Under the pieces are notes generated by a model that saw only the letters and a program-made list of their open reading frames with translations, searched no databases and had not been told where the DNA came from. Shown piece after piece: positions 43,871 to 53,691 of a stretch of DNA of 64,000 bases. The position numbers were made by a program, and so were the translations under genes. This DNA is from Ornithodoros turicata. Taxonomy: Eukaryota; Arthropoda; Arachnida; Ixodida; Argasidae. Within the stretch, counting starts at the first letter, position 1. Every line of letters starts with the position of its first letter. The DNA lies in contig NC_088207.1 in assembly GCF_037126465.1 (NCBI RefSeq), positions 41,538,143 to 41,602,142 on the forward strand, given 5' to 3'.

Positions 43871-45130
43871 GGTTAGTATGAGAGTGTGAATTAATAGAGA
43901 GCACGAATGGGGGTGGAAGCGAATACATGTCTGAGTTCCGTTTAGAGCTCTTCGAGGAGGCCAGTAGCTTGCACGAAAGCAAAAAGGGAGCGAAGAGCCC
44001 GGCACTGATGCAAGGGGATCTCCATTTGCCAAGGCCTTTGGACAAGCTGAATTGGTCTGTGGTCAAGGAGATCAATTTGGCGTCAAAGCCCCCATCGTTC
44101 ACACGTCTACCGGCCGTAGTCCTCGATCATATGGGGAATCGTAGCTGGGGTGTGGTAAGCTGGGCACAGCGCCGTGTTACTGTAACCCAGCTTAACCCGG
44201 AACACAGGGGTAAAGGCAACGTTGGGTCGTATACACTGCAGAAGTGGCGTAAAGCTGCGAGGGAAGCCGCCTTGCATCGTAAATGATAATGGTGGGTCCT
44301 GTTGTAGAGGTCCTCGAATTTTTCGGGGGCGTGGACGTTGCTTTGGTATAATTTAATTTCTTTATTAATATAGTCGCTTAATGAACAATAACTAAGTTCA
44401 TTACATTAATTTGACTAGTGTAATGAGTCAAGATTCTATGTCATTCCTCTAAATTACCCGGTGCATAGCAACCGAACGGGTGACAGCAACTATGAAAAAC
44501 ACTGTCAGGTTATGGTGAAGCTTTAAATTCCCATAAGGAATCTTTAAAAGATTCCAGATACCTCATGAAGTTGACTGAAGGAAATGAACCACCTACTGAA
44601 GGAAAAGGAACCACGTGTTCGGAAATGAGGTCAACCGATGTCGACTACTTCAAGAAATAATAACCAAGATCGTCGTCTCGAAAAATCAAAAGCAAAATTT
44701 TGCTCACCACGTTGCGCCTCTTGCCAGGAAATAAGAAGTTGAAATGTTCGAAATATGTTCGGATCTCGGTATCGCCACATCCGAGAGATAGGAAAGGAAT
44801 TCGACGTGGGTGTAGTGTGGGAGGAAGGAAAAGAACGTTGATCGAAATTTAAAAAAAAAAAAAGTTTTCGGCAGCGTACTTGCTGTCTAAATTCTTGATA
44901 CCAGTATCTGACAGTGTGTGCTGGTGTTAGTACAGATTTACGTGACTCGACGCTAGATGACATGACATCTTCCCTCTGACGGAATACCGTTGCTGTGGTG
45001 ACAGAGAAGAGGCGTGGGGTTGTGGTTGGGATGAAGGTGTGAATGCCTAGAGTATGAGGGCTTGCGAGTGGAGTACAGTGGGAATTGTAAGGGGTAGATA
45101 GGGAATAGGGAAGGTTTATGTCGTCCATGT
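43871..45130. other. intergenic, nothing recognised
   Basis: A plus-strand open frame at 43927-44286 (119 codons) and an overlapping minus frame show no known domain. An A run lies at 44850-44863. Confidence 0.3.
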
Positions 45131-45134
45131 TTTT

Positions 45135-45240
45135 CACGGAGCCAAAACGGACCCACTGGAACCTACGGGGCTTGATTGGTTTTAGTTTTGAAGCAAACGG
45201 ACGAAAAGTTTGGTAGTGTGAAATAGGTCTTTGCGCGTAA
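45135..45240. repeat. repeat pair with 57280-57385
   Basis: GAGCCAAAACG-ACCCA-TGGAACCTACGG, TTTGAAGCAAACGGACGA and GTGTGAAAT-GG recur in order at 57288-57380. A GTGTGAAATGGGCC-type edge suggests the end of a dispersed element. Confidence 0.55.
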
Positions 45241-45416
45241 CCTTACAACACTTACCTAATGACAAAGACTGTGATTAGTACGTTCGATCTAGCATTCGTT
45301 TCACGTGAGTACAAGTGTATGGGGAAGGCATTATGAGGAAGCGGTTACTTCCAATGGGAGGTGTTTGTACTTCCAATGCAAGGTGTTTGTGCGGTCTTCT
45401 TTCCAGAGACTAGAGT

Positions 45417-45890
45417 TGTACGTAACTCGTTCCTTTTTTTTTTTTTTTTTTTTTTTGTTAACGAAGTATAACGACTAAGTACCTTTGTCAAAAATTTTAA
45501 CTAATGACATATTCAGTTACAAAAAATCTGTAACTCTTCTTCTTGTTCTCATTTGTTATGAGTAAAGAGTTGTTAGCTATAATCCAAGGCTTGCTACTAT
45601 TCGAAAAAAAGAAACTAGTTACCTCGTTAACTCGTTCTTTTCTTCGTTTAACTCGTTAACTTGTTTATCTCGTTCGTTAACTCGTTTAACTCGTTAACTT
45701 GTTTATCTCGTTCGTTAACTCGTTACCCACGTTACTCGTTCTTTTCGTCCTTTAACTCGTTAACTCGTTAGCTACGGTACTCGTTCTTTTCTTTGTTTAA
45801 CTCGTGAACTCGTTTAACTCTTATCTCGTTCGTTAACTCGTTAACTCGATAACTCGTTACCCACCTTACTCGTTCTGTTCTTCGGTTACA
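45417..45890. repeat. TAACTCGTTAACTCG minisatellite-like element
   Basis: After a T run (45430-45456) the sequence is dominated by GTTAACTCG, CGTTTAACTCG, CGTTCGTTAACTCGTTA and CTCGTTCTTTTC blocks. A block from GTTCTTTTC through CGTTACCCAC recurs about three times, giving a rough higher-order unit of 75-95 bp. It is not a telomeric TTAGG repeat. Confidence 0.7.
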
Positions 45891-45963
45891 CTTGGCTTCA
45901 GCATGGACGACATTGTCAATTAGCCTGTGGAAGTTCCGTAGGCTTCTAACACGTGGTGACTAT

Positions 45964-46012
45964 TGCCAATATTGGACCGATATTGGGCCAATATGTTGTG
46001 CTGCTTGGGGAC
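45964..46012 (-). repeat. CCAATATTGG element, copy E (short)
   Basis: GCCAATATTGGACCGATATTGGGCCAATATG is followed directly by TTGTGCTGCTTGGGG, the complement of the CCCAAGCAGCAC box. This is the shortest copy. Confidence 0.65.
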
Positions 46013-47778
46013 CTGGATGTTCAGCTCCTGGTAGCCTCTAATCGACAGTCATTCTTTTCATGAGTCCTAGATGAACGACATGATGAATACCGCGACGCCG
46101 TGCGGTGGTGTCATCGACGTGTAAAGCATTCTTGGAAAAACCGAAAAGGACCCTGATATTTTCTCTGTCGTCTCACAGCTACTGTCCATGGACAAAGTAG
46201 CCACTAAACTCGACTACACTCGAGTCTTGGGGTGACACTGCGCGTAGGTGGGCACTTGCCATAAAGGTTCTCACAAGGAAACTTGTCAAAATAACTGATG
46301 CTCATTTCAAGTACCATATTGTTGAGCGCGGATTCCCCATATGTAAAGTGTCCGACCGAATGAAACACGTGCCAATTTTTTCATTTTGACATGTTAACCG
46401 TAGCTCTGTGATACCATGGTCACGTAAGAGTAACCCGTTACCGTGGGGTAACGGGAACGCGTTAACTTTGGTTCGGTAACGGGTAACGTATTTAGTTCCT
46501 TTTTTTGTGTGTGTGTGGTAGCAAGTAACGGTGTGTAGTTCTTTTTTTCTTCTTTTTTTTTTTTTAGTAATGTGTAAAAGTCTGCCAGACACCAATATGG
46601 TGCATGCACTGTGACAGACCACGTGATATGTATGACACGTAACCGCGTTTGCCGTTTTCTTTCTCGTTTCTTTATGCATTTATTATCACTTTATTTGCTT
46701 CTTTTCACCTGTATTTGAATTTGAGTGGCCGTTCCATTTTCATGGCCGCCGGACTCTCAATCTTATACTTCCAACAAAAGCAAGCACTTCAATTTTTGGA
46801 GTAGAGACGTTAAGCACGTACCTATACTCCAAAGCTCTCCAACTTTTCTACTCCAAGCTTTCAGACGTCCGCCCGGAAGCTTGTCAAATTAAACTATATT
46901 TATGCTTCTAACCGTTCCATTTATTTTTCGTGGCTGTTCCTTCGTGGACTTGACATTGTTTTAATTTTTCTTTTTTTGCTTCACTTTTCACTAGAGACGA
47001 CTTCAGAAAATTCTGCAGAGCAAACCGCTGCTTCGAACTGAGGCAACGTATTTGTTAGACAGAACAATCTTCAAACTGTTTTCCTCCTTTTTTTTCTTCA
47101 ATGTCAATATGCTCCCAGGATGCGACGCGTACACAATGTGCACTGGAATTTCGTGAAATCCTCTACAGGCAGGGTTGCAATAATGGCATAAGCAAAATAA
47201 TCATCATAATAAAAAAAGACAAGCAAAAGGAAAACTTATTTTTCAGACCAGAAAGTTGGGCTAGTTGGGTGTGTTGTGTTTTCGCTCTTCGTCTCCCGCA
47301 TTGTATGACAGCAGTTGACAGAAAAGGTCACCGAACGTCGGTGGCGGGATCGGTAGGGCGGTCATGTTGACCGGGCCCGATGCTGAACGGAACGTACCGT
47401 TCGTTAGCGTTATTATTTAAAACTGGCGCGCTCCAAACGCCACGTGAGTGCACGCGAAAACCGTTTCGGTAGGCTGAGATTTCAAAGAAACGAAACGATT
47501 GTTCATTGCGCGTGAGGTCGTGACGAATCATAGCGAAGTCGTGCATTTATCGTGCAGTACGGAATAACGAAAAGTTGAGCATCGAGGGCGAACTTTCTTT
47601 CGCTTTCTTAGAAGACAGCGGTATAAAAGACCGCTTCTAAATTCCGTCCCTCCCAATTATTATATTTTAACGCGTAAGAACTGGAGCTGCAGGCGCCCTT
47701 AGGGCAGCAACCTAGCTCCAATACACCACAATCCAGTTAAACTTATCTTATCTTCAACTTGTCGTTATTATCTTCAAC
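46013..47778. other. intergenic; GGTAACGGG patch at 46430-46500
   Basis: No gene is recognised. At 46425-46490 GTAACCCGTTACCG, GGGTAACGGG and CGGTAACGGGTAACG form another short iterated-palindrome patch. A hairpin AGCGGT…ACCGCT with TATAAAA inside lies at 47619-47637. Confidence 0.35.
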
Positions 47779-48430
47779 ATGTCGTCGCTAGTTAAATGCA
47801 CCACTTTGGCCCGTGATTTGCCACGAGCTCTTGCGCGAGCCTATGAAAACGGCTTTGGGGCGCGCGAACTTTAAATTTAACGATAACGATCGCTGTGTGA
47901 AAGTTGAAGATCGAGGCCTTGTCGGGAGAATATCCTTGAGCGTGTGAAGCAAATCCTTCTAGAAGCAAAAGCGGACCTTTTCGTACACCTGGATACTGGT
48001 ACGTTTCCTGTGCGCGCTAGGCTGCTAAGGCCGGGCTTTCTCGTGACATTCAGTAACTTCAACTGTGGTGGTGGTGGATGGTGAAAGCCCTCGCCGTTGT
48101 CGGCCTCACAGAGGTGGGCAACATCACCACTGACGCCCTGGGGGAATGTGCGTCCTGGGCCGACTTCTAAGGGAACTGTGCCGACATATGTCTGAAAACG
48201 TCTGAGGAAAACCCAGGAAAAACCCCAACTTCAACTTCAGGAAACTTCAACTGTGTATAGGTTGTGCCCAGAGGAGGACCCAATGGAGCATTCTTTCCTG
48301 TCATGCAAGGATACTTTTTTTTTTCTGCGACGTGTTCCACACTGCCTTCAACAAGATCTGCCTATGTATCAAGGGTGCCTACGATAATGGACCATTTCCA
48401 TGTACGCGTCGCTCCTGGCGGCGAAATGAC
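47779..48430 (+). pseudogene. decayed coding sequence with CCHC-like end, possibly LINE C-terminus
   Basis: An ATG at 47779 opens a 31-codon frame (MSSLVKCTTLARDLPRAL…). A protein-like translation then continues in a second frame (R-C-V-K-V-E-D-R-G-L-V-G) and a third (L-E-R-V-K-Q-I-L-L-E-A-K-A-D-L-F-V-H) up to …F-L-V-T-F-S-N-F-N-C at 48066. After the insert at 48068-48242 the frame resumes as C-P-E-E-D-P-M-E-H-S-F-L-S-C-K-D. A Cys…Cys-x7-His-x4-Cys knuckle with this spacing is typical of LINE C-termini, which is the inferred origin. At least two frameshifts make it a pseudogene. Confidence 0.5.
48068..48242 (-). mobile_element. SINE-like insert with 13-bp TSD
   Basis: AACTTCAACTGTG flanks the insert at 48055-48067 and 48243-48255. 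On the minus strand the insert has a SINE body (GGGTTTTCCTCAGACG, ATGTCGGCACAGTTCCC, AGTCGGCCCAGGACGC) joined to the GGCCGACAACGGCGAG 3' module and a CAC-rich tail. The tRNA head is missing. Confidence 0.7.
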
Positions 48431-50595
48431 GAAACAACACCACGTGGGCTATAGCAGGATAACATTTGGTATGACCTGGTTAGAATGGTATGACCTGCTC
48501 CTGTGGAAACACACAACGCGTCGTGCATCCCAAAAAACCACACAGAACATTGTCAAGGCATATTCATAACATGCCATGCTTTCATGACAACGATCACGGC
48601 GATGCTCGTCAGTTTGACGCAACTACATTACAGGCATTGCGAGAAGGTTCAAAGCGCATATACCAACACCGGCAAAGAGAAAGAGGTTGGGGACGGAAAG
48701 CGTGACACGTGAGTTCTTCATTTTTCTTCGTGCACCTAACGCCACGAATCCAAAGCTCCCGCTACTTTCGGTGATGCATTTCCGGTGGGAAGCGAAAGAA
48801 TGGTACACCGACAAGTGTTAATCGGCGTTGGTGAAACCGGGCCCTAACCATACACAGCGATGTCCCAAGAAAGAATGATCACATCACTATGGAATTCATC
48901 ATCTTCTTCCTCTTCCATCTCAGAAGCTGGCCATTATCTTATATTATACCAAGGGAAATTAAGGGCATCGTTGTTCGCTAGTGTCCTCGTCGTCGTTTAC
49001 AACATAAACGAAGCAAATTACTTGGGCATATCGTTCGACAAGCTAGAGATGCGTAAGCAGATTACATTCGTAACGTATTAGAAATGCAAGAAATAATAAC
49101 AAATAACTGGAGGTAGGCCCCTTTTAAGGCGACCTCAATTCAGGCACGCAAGCATGCTATAAAGAGAGTAAAAATATGTACATTAATACGGAACCACTCG
49201 TACGAAACTGTCGTCAAATTCAATTGAGGCTGGAACTGACCGATCATCTAAAATAACCATCTTGATTCGTAGAGCTGTTGCGGAGCCGTGCATACTTACC
49301 ATAAACCATTTAAAAGTTGGAAGCGATTTTAAAAGGTCCGCCAAAGGTATATCGGTTCATTACGTCTTATTTCGTGTGCCCTGAGTTGAACAGCCATACC
49401 TTGTGCGCGCGAAATGACCGGTAACCTGTAATTGGCCAACGTTTCTGATGTGGTGTAATGGCTGTGGGTCATTTGTGAAGATTACAGGCAAGCTACGAAA
49501 GAGTGCAAATGTTTTTAAGTCACAACCTGTACACGAGCGAATGAAAGTAAGGGAAGTAAATGTCTCATACTTGGCGCTAGGAGCGGCGGGCGTACAAGTG
49601 CACAGGAGTGAAAAAAAAAGGAAAGCAATTCCCTAAACGAGTGAGTGAGTGAGTGAAAAAGAAGAAAAATGGAGAAAATGGTAAAATGGGAGGAAATGGG
49701 CGAAATGAAAAACGATAGAGGACGTGCAGATTGAAAACGAACGTTAGGTGAATGCTAATGTGACTATTACCGTTTTGCACAATTTTTACTATGTGAAATA
49801 GTTGCCAGCAAACACTTCCCAAGTTCCCGTAAAAAATAATGCCGAAACCCAGAAACCCTACTTAAGTAAAGTGACCATATTCCTTGGACCCCACGGCGGG
49901 ACATAGGGGTTAGGCGGCGTGCGGTCACTCAACAGATCACACTCTTTTTAACTTTTTTTCCGCCCACATCATGCGCCGTTTTCTGTTTGGCGGTTTACGT
50001 ACTGCCTACCAAATACTTTGACTGCATTTCCTTTGGCATGCCTTCAGCGGACAACTTTCTCTCTCTCTCTCTCTCTCCCTCTTTCTACAACTCTACGCTG
50101 AACATGCACCCCTCGGATTCCTCATTGCCCTCAGCGCCGCGATGAATGATCGTTAAACCGAGTAAATGCTCCTACCGAGGCAGCTTTTGACAAAGTTTCG
50201 ACGAGCGAAGTTTGCATTGGACGAGGTTTTGAGGATACGAATGGCTCGTTAACCATCGGGTATAGATCGAGGAAAGGCGGGAGTGGGCCACTTCAGTTGA
50301 AAGCGCTTGCACTGTTTAGCCGCCTCTTTTTACTAGCTGGGTTCATTGCAGCCAAAGCGGGACAAGACTCCATCGCATAGGCTGGCTCGTCGAACAGCGA
50401 GACTACCACCGTGAAGCACGACCTGTACCGTGTAAATCGAAACTGGTCAATGTTGAAACGGCGGGGATGGTAACGTTTTAGCTTGCCGTAGTGGTCCTCA
50501 GGGCTGTGGGAGCTCTCGAGGAGGACGCCATCTTGCGCGGGACCTAACAAACGGAGAAAACATACAGACATGCCGCGGTAGCTTCTGTGAAATAT
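48431..50595. other. intergenic, nothing recognised
   Basis: No gene is recognised. A (GAGT)n run lies at 49639-49656 and a (CT)n run at 50060-50078. Confidence 0.35.
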
Positions 50596-50599
50596 CTCG

Positions 50600-50885
50600 G
50601 TGATATATATATATATTTTAATTGGGGGTTTAAGTCGCGAGACAACTGAGATCATGGGCGACACCACAGCGGTCGGTCTGTGGATTGCTTTGGCCCACCT
50701 GAGGGTTCTTTAACGTGCGATGAAAGCTCATCACACGGCACCCCGTATTTAACGTCCCTTGCGGAAGACGGCGTGTCTGAGCAACTTGTACCCTGCCACC
50801 AAGTTGCTGGCGTCCTCGGCCGGGTTCGAACCCGCTATCTCGGGAGCAGAAGGCGAACACGCTACCGAATGAGCCACCGAGGCTG
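50600..50885 (-). mobile_element. tRNA-derived SINE with conserved core
   Basis: On the minus strand the head reads GGTGGCTCATTCGGTAGCGT (A box) and GCGGGTTCGAACCCGG (B box). The body includes CCGTCTTCCGCAAGGGACGT, TAAATACGGGGTGCCGTGTG and GCACGTTAAAGAACCCTCAG, and the 3' end GTTGTCTCGCGACTTAAACC with an A/T tail. The AC-GTTAAAGAACCC core is shared by SINEs in many invertebrates. A truncated copy is at 4335-4452. Confidence 0.75.
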
Positions 50886-51497
50886 GTGTCTCGGCAATAT
50901 AAGGCACAAACAAGTATGAGGACCCCCGCAGATATATGTTACGAAGTGATATTTATCATGAAGGGATTGACTGAGAGTCACGATGAATTCGTAAGCCCTG
51001 GGTCTGGAGTTGATCTGAAGGAGCAGTTGGGCCTGTTGGTACAAGTTCATATTGAAGCGACAGACAGATAAGAGGGTGGAGCACGAGATGATTCTCATCC
51101 TTGTCTCTTTGTCGTTTCAGTACCGGTTTGATGTGCCTTCTGGAGTCGTGGCATTAAACTGGCGGCAAGGTTACCTTGAGAATGAAAATAAACGTAGGAC
51201 AGGCAAATACTTTGTGATTTAAGCGCTCAATATCATGTTTGTTGAACGGCTATTCTATATTTCGTCTCTTAAAGGGGCTTAATTTGGAAACTGAACAGAG
51301 TGTCTGTTGTTCCCGGCACCAATTTGAAGTATTGCTGGACATAAATGATGGGTTATCGTTGACGAATATTAAATGGCCAGGCGTTGAGGTGAATACCCGC
51401 TAAGTAAGCAGAAGGAAAAGTAGGCAACATTAACCCCTGCTGGCTGGTTGGTTATGATAAAAAGAGCAATAACCTCTATCTTCGACTCTGGAATAAA
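50886..51497. other. intergenic, nothing recognised
   Basis: No gene or known repeat is seen before the LTR element. Confidence 0.35.
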
Positions 51498-51502
51498 GTT
51501 TT

Positions 51503-51629
51503 TGTGCAAGTCAGGGTCTGTACGTCAGTACACGTTTATTGTAGAACGATACAATGGCCACCCGAACTGGGCGCGCGAGATCTTACACTTATCACGAGAC
51601 TCGCAGAGCCTCTTCGTCGTTATAGCACA
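51503..51629 (-). repeat. 3' LTR (127 bp)
   Basis: This is the intact LTR of the Gypsy element, unusually short. It contains an AATAAA (complement of TTTATT at 51536-51541) that could serve as the polyadenylation signal. The ends are TGTG…CACA. Confidence 0.9.
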
Positions 51630-51645
51630 TCTCCCCCTTTTAATG
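51630..51645 (-). promoter_or_regulatory. polypurine tract
   Basis: On the minus strand AAAAGGGGGAGA abuts the 3' LTR. This is the usual position and composition of the plus-strand primer of LTR retrotransposons. Confidence 0.8.
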
Positions 51646-51682
51646 CACTCAGCTAACAAACCTGTCCCAGCCACACAAACAC

Positions 51683-51916
51683 TCATTCAAATCCAACTTG
51701 AAGTCTTTTCACTGGCTTCACCACTCTGCCGCTGCGAGTAGTCATTCCTGTTGGGTTATGTGGGGGGTGGTCTCCCGGTTGGTGGTCGGAACTGTCAGAC
51801 GAACCAGCTTGTGAGACTTCCCCAGACGACGACCTAGCGGAGACAACACGCTCAGGCCCAGGGGCTGTTCCTCCTTCGAGTTCCTGGGGACGAGAGTCGG
51901 GCGTGGGAGCTGCCAA
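51683..51916 (-). pseudogene. C-terminal tail of Gypsy Pol in a shifted frame
   Basis: The frame ends T-R-S-G-R-V-V-K-P-V-K-R-L, a typical Gypsy Pol C-terminal motif (R-x-x-R-x-x-K-x-P-x-R-L). It overlaps the end of the integrase frame (stop at 51852) in a different frame, so a frameshift near 51900 probably separates it from integrase. Confidence 0.55.
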
Positions 51917-53500
51917 CGTCAGAAGGACCTTTTTGGGGGCAATCAGAGGACGGTGACGGTACAGGTATCAAGTGAAATCTGTTCCTACGGAGTACACCAT
52001 CGTCCATCTGAATGTTGTAGGACGGAGGCGCTGCTGCTGGTGCCTGAACCACGCCACTTGATCGGGTGTCAGTTATCCATACCCTCTCGCCTTGCCGTAG
52101 GGGTGGTAAGGTTCGCACACCATGTCGCTGGTCATAGTTTCTTTTTTGCATTTCAATGCGACGCTCTTCCCATTGACGCAACTGATTCCCATCTGGTGTC
52201 TTTGGGCTTAACAGCGACGCGGCGGTAGGAAGCGACGTGCGAAGACTGCGACCCATAAGTAGCTCAGCCGGACTGAAACCATTTCCTAATGGCGTAGCGC
52301 GGTAGCTCTGAAGAGCTTTATACGCATCGTCCGACTTTTTGAGACTGAGCTTGATGACACGGACAGCGGCTTCCACGAAGCCGTTGCTTTGTGGAAAACG
52401 TGGACTAGAAGTCCTGTGTTCAAATGACCACTCTTTCGCGAATGTAGCAAAGTCACTGCCCACAAGTCTCCGAAATTGTGGTCCATTGTCGCTGATGAGT
52501 ACTTCTGGCGTTCCGTGCCTGGCAAATATGGATTTCAGGTGATCGATGACCGCTGAACATGTTAAGTTGGTCAAAGGAGCCAGTTCCGGATATCTTGAAT
52601 AATAATCCGTTACCAGCAGGAAGCCACTAAGGTAGAAAACATCGACCGCTACCTTCTGCCATGGGCGCTCTTGGAACGGCGAAGGCATCAAAGGCTCATG
52701 CCTATTGGTAGACTCCTGGACACAGCGCGAACATCTTAGAACATCATCCTCGATGTCCTTAGAAATTCCAGGCCACCAAACCGTCTGCCTGGCTCTTTCC
52801 CTGCACTTTGTGATCCCGGCATGCCCTTCATGGATCTTGTTGAGTATCTCTCTTCTCATGGCGACGGGGATAAGAATTCGGGACCCTTTCATGAGAAGTC
52901 CGTCGTCGAGAGAAAGGTTGAACCTCTCTTGCCAGTAGTTCTTACAGCTCGAGTCAACAAGTGCTTTGTCTGGCCAGCCTTGTTGAAGGTAATTCGAAAG
53001 CATCTGACACGAAGTGTCTTCGTATTGCGCCTTCTTGATTTGGGACAATCTCTGATCTGTCGCAGGAAAGTAGGTGACGATTCCCCTGACGTAAGCCGAC
53101 AGCTCATCCTCCAACCCATTGTCTTCAATGTCCGGCAGCGGGCTTCGCGAGAGAACGTCGGCCGCTACTAGAGATTTTCCTGGGACATGAACCAAATCAC
53201 AAGAGTGCCGCATCAGCTTCAGCTTCATCCTTTGTAGACGAGGGGTTATGTCGTCCAAAGGTTTGTTCATGAAGATTGGAATTAAGGGCTTGTGATCGGT
53301 CTCGATAGTGATGTGCATCCCCGTGATGTAATCCCGAAACTTATCGCATGCCCAAACAATGGCGAGTCCCTCCTTTTCTATCTGAGCATACTTCTTCTCC
53401 GTGTCCGTGGGACTTCGTGAAGCATATGCGACAGGTCGATACGTCCCATCAGGTTGCAACTGTCGAAGAATCGCCCCAAGTCCATATGACGAAGCATCAG
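51852..53500 (-). pseudogene. Gypsy RNase H and integrase
   Basis: The frame opens upstream of its first Met (53459) with D-A-S-S-Y-G-L-G-A-I-L. RNase H motifs include V-A-Y-A-S-R and T-D-H-K-P-L (about residues 8-60 from that Met). Integrase has the zinc-binding H-E-G-H…C-S-R-C near residues 212-244. The core contains a first Asp in V-A-V-D-V-F or V-T-D-Y-Y-S-R, I-S-D-N-G-P-Q-F for the second Asp, and F-P-Q-S-N-G-F-V-E for the Glu. The GPY-like end is N-G-F-S-P-A-E-L-L-M-G-R. Its 535-codon length is normal for this part of Pol. It is separated from RT by two frame breaks. Confidence 0.85.
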
Positions 53501-53691
53501 CGGAAACAACTGTCTTTCTCCGGATCGAAGAAGACCAGAACCGGGCTTGTCGTTAGCAACGTCTTGACGGTCTTGAATGCTCGCTGTTGTGCTTCTGTCC
53601 AAACCCACTGCGACTTGGAACTTAATAAAGCGTTTAACGGGCTCACAACATCAGCCAGATGTGGAATAAACTTTCCGAGGTAGTTCACCAT
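53497..53691 (-). pseudogene. Gypsy RT C-terminal / connection segment
   Basis: The segment M-V-N-Y-L-G-K-F-I-P-H-L-A-D through L-T-T-S-P-V-L-V-F-F-D-P follows the RT thumb in Gypsy Pol. It is in a different frame from both neighbours: the upstream frame stops at F-L-E-W near 53685 and this one stops at S-C-F-R near 53497. Each junction is consistent with a single missing base. Confidence 0.8.

Noticed and set aside
43927..44286. 119-codon plus-strand gene
   Set aside because: No domain is recognised, an overlapping minus-strand frame is equally open, and no splice or promoter signals support it.
45245..45262. Minus-strand exon ending at the GTAAGTG donor
   Set aside because: All three upstream frames stop close by and there is no signal-peptide or domain content.
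45417..45890. Telomeric repeat
   Set aside because: The unit is TAACTCG/GTTAACTCG, not the TTAGG of arthropods, and it is degenerate with higher-order blocks.
47619..47637. TATA-box promoter for the frame at 47779
   Set aside because: TATAAAA sits inside a small hairpin and the downstream frame is broken within 31 codons.
53685..53691. Programmed frameshift in the Gypsy element
   Set aside because: Programmed shifts in this class lie between Gag and Pol; this break is inside RT and has no slippery heptamer, so it is a lesion.
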